64,000 nt of DNA from an uncultured Chryseobacterium sp. (GTDB lineage Bacteria; Bacteroidota; Bacteroidia; Flavobacteriales; Weeksellaceae), in the NCBI GenBank assembly GCA_913774355.1, contig CAJYGB010000042.1, forward strand, positions 62,001 to 126,000, in the 5' to 3' direction. Positions 61,805 to 64,000 of this stretch are shown in pieces; the stretch's first letter is position 1, and each line of letters starts with the position of its first letter. The notes beneath the pieces are model-generated. The model did not search any database. It worked only from the letters and a program-made list of their open reading frames with translations, and had not been told where the DNA came from. The position numbers were made by a program, and so were the translations under genes.

Positions 61805-63157
61805 ATGGCAAAATTAAAAACAGCATATTTCTGTCAGAATTGCGGCGCCCAGTATTCCCAATGGATGGGACAATGTAAAAGCTGCGGGCAGTGGAATACT
61901 TTGGTGGAAGAAATCGTGGAAAAACCTTCTTCCCACAAAACCCCGCCCTTTTCAAAATCGAAACAGAACGTTATCAATATCATTGAGGTTGAAACAAGTG
62001 AGGAACCGAGGATCAAGACGCCTTCCGAAGAACTGAACCGGGTGCTAGGTGGCGGAATCGTTTTAGGTTCTGTTACCCTGATCGGCGGAGAACCCGGAAT
62101 CGGAAAATCTACCCTGTTGCTTCAGCTGGCCCTGAAGATGAAAAAGAAAATCTTCTACGTCTCAGGGGAAGAAAGTGCGTCCCAGATCAAAATGAGAGCC
62201 GACAGATTAACGGATATCCAAAATCCAAACTGCTTCCTTTTTACAGAAACCAATCTTGAAAAAATCCTTCATGAAGCCCAAAAACTGGAGCCGGATTTCA
62301 TGATTATTGACTCTATTCAAACCTTACAATCACAGCTTATCGAAAGCTCGCCGGGAACCGTTTCCCAGATCAGGGAATGCTCCAACGAAATTATTAAATA
62401 CGCCAAAGAAAACAACGTTCCGGTTTTCTTAGTCGGACACATTACCAAAGACGGACAGATTGCCGGACCGAAAGTATTGGAACACATGGTGGATGTCGTA
62501 TTGAATTTCGACGGCGACCGGAATCACCTTTTCAGATTATTGAGGGCCAATAAAAACCGTTTCGGGTCTACTTCCGAAATCGGAATTTATGAAATGGTTT
62601 CCCAGGGATTAAAGGAAATTAAAAACCCTTCCGAAATTCTCATCACCAAAAAATTTGAGGAACTTTCCGGAAATTCAGTTGCCGTAACCTTGGAAGGAAA
62701 CCGACCGATGCTTCTGGAAATCCAGGCCTTGGTAAGTACTGCCGTGTACGGAACACCCCAGAGAAGCTCAACCGGTTTTGATGCCAAAAGGCTCAATATG
62801 CTGCTCGCCGTCCTCGAAAAAAGAGCAGGCTTCCAGCTGGGCGCCAAGGATGTCTTCCTGAACATTACCGGAGGAATCAAAACCGATGATCCCGCGCTGG
62901 ATTTGGCCGTCGTGGCTTCCATCCTTTCCTCTAATGATGATGTTGCCATCTCCGAACATTACTGTTTTGCGGGAGAAATCGGCCTCAGCGGAGAAATCCG
63001 CCCGATCGCCCAAGCCGAACAACGAATTACCGAAGCAGAAAAGTTAGGCTACGAGAAAATTTTTATTTCCAATCTGAATAAGCTTCCGAAGAAAAAATTC
63101 GGGATCAAGATCGAAGAAGTAAGCAAGATCGAAGATTTCCACGAACGCCTCTTCTAG
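61805..63157 (+). CDS. radA: DNA repair protein RadA (Sms)
   Basis: RecA-like helicase helping branch migration in recombination. 450 residues: an N-terminal zinc finger (CQNCGAQYSQWMGQCKSCGQ), the Walker A loop GGEPGIGKSTLLLQ near residue 95, the RadA signature KNRFGSTSEIGIYEM near 245, and a C-terminal Lon-protease-like domain (GGIKTDDPALDLAVVASILS; GEIGLSGEIRPI). The start is the ATG giving MAKLKTAYFCQNC, right before the zinc finger. The frameshifted REP-type transposase follows 56 bp downstream. Confidence 0.97.
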   Translation: MAKLKTAYFCQNCGAQYSQWMGQCKSCGQWNTLVEEIVEKPSSHKTPPFSKSKQNVINIIEVETSEEPRIKTPSEELNRVLGGGIVLGSVTLIGGEPGIGKSTLLLQLALKMKKKIFYVSGEESASQIKMRADRLTDIQNPNCFLFTETNLEKILHEAQKLEPDFMIIDSIQTLQSQLIESSPGTVSQIRECSNEIIKYAKENNVPVFLVGHITKDGQIAGPKVLEHMVDVVLNFDGDRNHLFRLLRANKNRFGSTSEIGIYEMVSQGLKEIKNPSEILITKKFEELSGNSVAVTLEGNRPMLLEIQALVSTAVYGTPQRSSTGFDAKRLNMLLAVLEKRAGFQLGAKDVFLNITGGIKTDDPALDLAVVASILSSNDDVAISEHYCFAGEIGLSGEIRPIAQAEQRITEAEKLGYEKIFISNLNKLPKKKFGIKIEEVSKIEDFHERLF

Positions 63158-63161
63158 GTTG

Positions 63162-63180
63162 TTAGGGCTTTAAGCTCTAA
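63162..63180. repeat. REP-like half element upstream of the transposase gene
   Basis: TTAGGGCTTTAAGCTCTAA is an imperfect palindrome resembling TTAGAGCTTAGAGCTCTAA at 63757-63775. The two flank the transposase gene. Confidence 0.55.
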
Positions 63181-63213
63181 AAACCTTTGCCAACCGTTAA
63201 AAAAAACACACTT

Positions 63214-63751
63214 ATGAAAAAAAATGTTTACCCTTTAGAGGCAGAATGCTTCTACCATGTTTTCAACAGAGGAATCAACGGACAAAGGTTGTTCTTCACC
63301 GATCAGAATTACCATTATTTCCTTTCCCTGATGCGCCGTAAAATTGCACCCATCGCATCAGTGTATGCCTATTGTCTTCTACGGAACCACTTCCATTTTC
63401 TGATTCGGATAAAACCGGAACAAGAAATACGGCAGGCCTTTCCGGAAAAAAGCAAAACCGAGGTTTCCAAAATCATCAGCCAGCAGTTTTCAAATACCTT
63501 CAACAGCTACACCCAAGCCATCAACAAACATTTCGGAAGAACGGGAAAATTGTTTGAATTACCATTCAGGAAAGTTAATTACGTCTGAAGACCAGTTAGT
63601 CAATACAATCCGGTATATCCATAACAATCCGCTTAAACACGCGATTACGCAAAATGTTGAAGGATACCGGTATTCGTCGTTGTTTAAAATCTGCAATGGG
63701 ATTGATGATCCGATGCTGGCAGTAGAAGAGATCCTAGCGCTGCTAAGATAA
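63214..63751 (+). pseudogene. REP-associated tyrosine transposase (RAYT, Y1_Tnp/IS200-like), frameshifted
   Basis: HUH-type single-strand transposase related to IS200/IS605 TnpA. ATG 63214 encodes FYHVFNRGINGQRLFFTDQN, the metal-binding HxH in LLRNHFHFLIRI, and the region of the catalytic Tyr, FNSYTQAINKHFGRTGKLFE. It then stops at 63586-63588. The +1 frame continues with ITSEDQLVNTIRYIHNNPLK and RYSSLF, the usual C-terminal part, to 63751. One extra base near 63570-63585 therefore breaks the gene. All domestic RAYT motifs are otherwise intact, so the lesion is recent or an error. Flanking hairpins fit a RAYT/REP unit. Confidence 0.85.
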
Positions 63752-63780
63752 CGATGTTAGAGCTTAGAGCTCTAACATCG
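63752..63780. repeat. Perfect hairpin after the transposase gene (REP-like and/or terminator)
   Basis: CGATGTTAGAGCT-TAG-AGCTCTAACATCG has two perfect 13-bp arms around a 3-base loop and is followed by TTATTTTTC. It starts right after the transposase stop codon. Confidence 0.8.
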
Positions 63781-63802
63781 TTATTTTTCTTATTTTTACC
63801 TA

Positions 63803-64000
63803 ATGAATTACCTTGCGCATTCTTTCCTTACCTTTACCGACGGGCAGATTGTCGGTCAGTTTCTGGAGGATTTTATCCGGAACAGGGACCGGTTTTCTTT
63901 CCCGAAAGACATCCGGGACGGAATCACGATGCACCGGGTGATTGATACGTTTACGGATGCCCATCCGGCCATTCATGAAGCAAAAAAGGTGTTTGCGCCT
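63803..64000 (+). CDS. Acyl carrier protein phosphodiesterase-like (AcpH/DUF479), 5' part
   Basis: 66 codons are visible before the window ends. The start MNYLAHSFLTFTDGQIVGQF matches the family's opening (MNYLAH...), and GITMHRVIDTFTDAHP is the metal-binding HRxID..TD segment of HD-like ACP phosphodiesterases, which remove phosphopantetheine from acyl carrier protein. Truncated by the window edge. Confidence 0.85.
   Translation, partial: MNYLAHSFLTFTDGQIVGQFLEDFIRNRDRFSFPKDIRDGITMHRVIDTFTDAHPAIHEAKKVFAP

Overview
The window looks like chromosomal DNA of a Flavobacteriia member, most likely Chryseobacterium or a close Weeksellaceae relative. The reasons are the SusC/SusD pair, a fused CcoNO oxidase subunit, S9 peptidase and YceI genes of Bacteroidota style, and repeated TAnnTTTG promoter -7 elements. 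One of these, before the tRNA-Gln gene, has a perfect TTG-N19-TAnnTTTG layout. The genus is inferred from general protein resemblance, not from a search.

Layout. 1-12100 is core genome: recA, a secreted S9 peptidase, htpG, an alkyltransferase-like DNA-binding protein lacking the acceptor cysteine, a 48-residue protein, an acyltransferase, a deoxyhypusine-synthase-like enzyme, an outer-membrane barrel, arfB, a MenE-like ligase and tRNA-Gln(TTG). 12116-37079 is the accessory heart of the window. 37275-40458 encodes a cbb3 oxidase. 40743-49061 encodes a TamB/TamA-like pair and a YihY/BrkB membrane protein. Then follow argS, a SusD/SusC pair, rnhB, yidC, pyrG, a small lipoprotein, a YceI protein, a frameshifted membrane protein, radA, a frameshifted REP-associated transposase between hairpins, and the start of an ACP phosphodiesterase-like gene.

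The accessory locus reads on the minus strand: a 484-residue secreted protein, a terminator, four tandem ~100 bp promoter-like repeats, a 731-residue protein, a 1230-residue putative polymorphic toxin, a 163-residue putative immunity protein, a scar region with gene remnants and a fifth promoter-like repeat, two giant proteins (2281 and 2056 residues), and two tail-fibre-like proteins sharing an N-terminal module. The toxin, its immunity gene and the 3' fifth of the 731-residue gene are clearly AT-richer than the rest, as if a toxin cassette had been swapped in with a matching adaptor tail. No sheath, tube, baseplate, AAA+ ATPase, Sec signal or type IX sorting domain is visible in the giant genes, so this is not a recognisable T6SS, eCIS or T9SS cargo operon. 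I regard it as a candidate undescribed giant-protein toxin assembly.

All five repeats carry a 15-bp (imperfect) palindrome exactly 11 bp upstream of a TAnnTTTG element. A 12/15 match at the same distance lies in front of the neighbouring XRE-family regulator gene (36789-37079), which makes that regulator a candidate controller of the locus. The recA promoter shares the right half-site at the same spacing. Functions of the large locus proteins are inferences from sequence character; no database search was possible.
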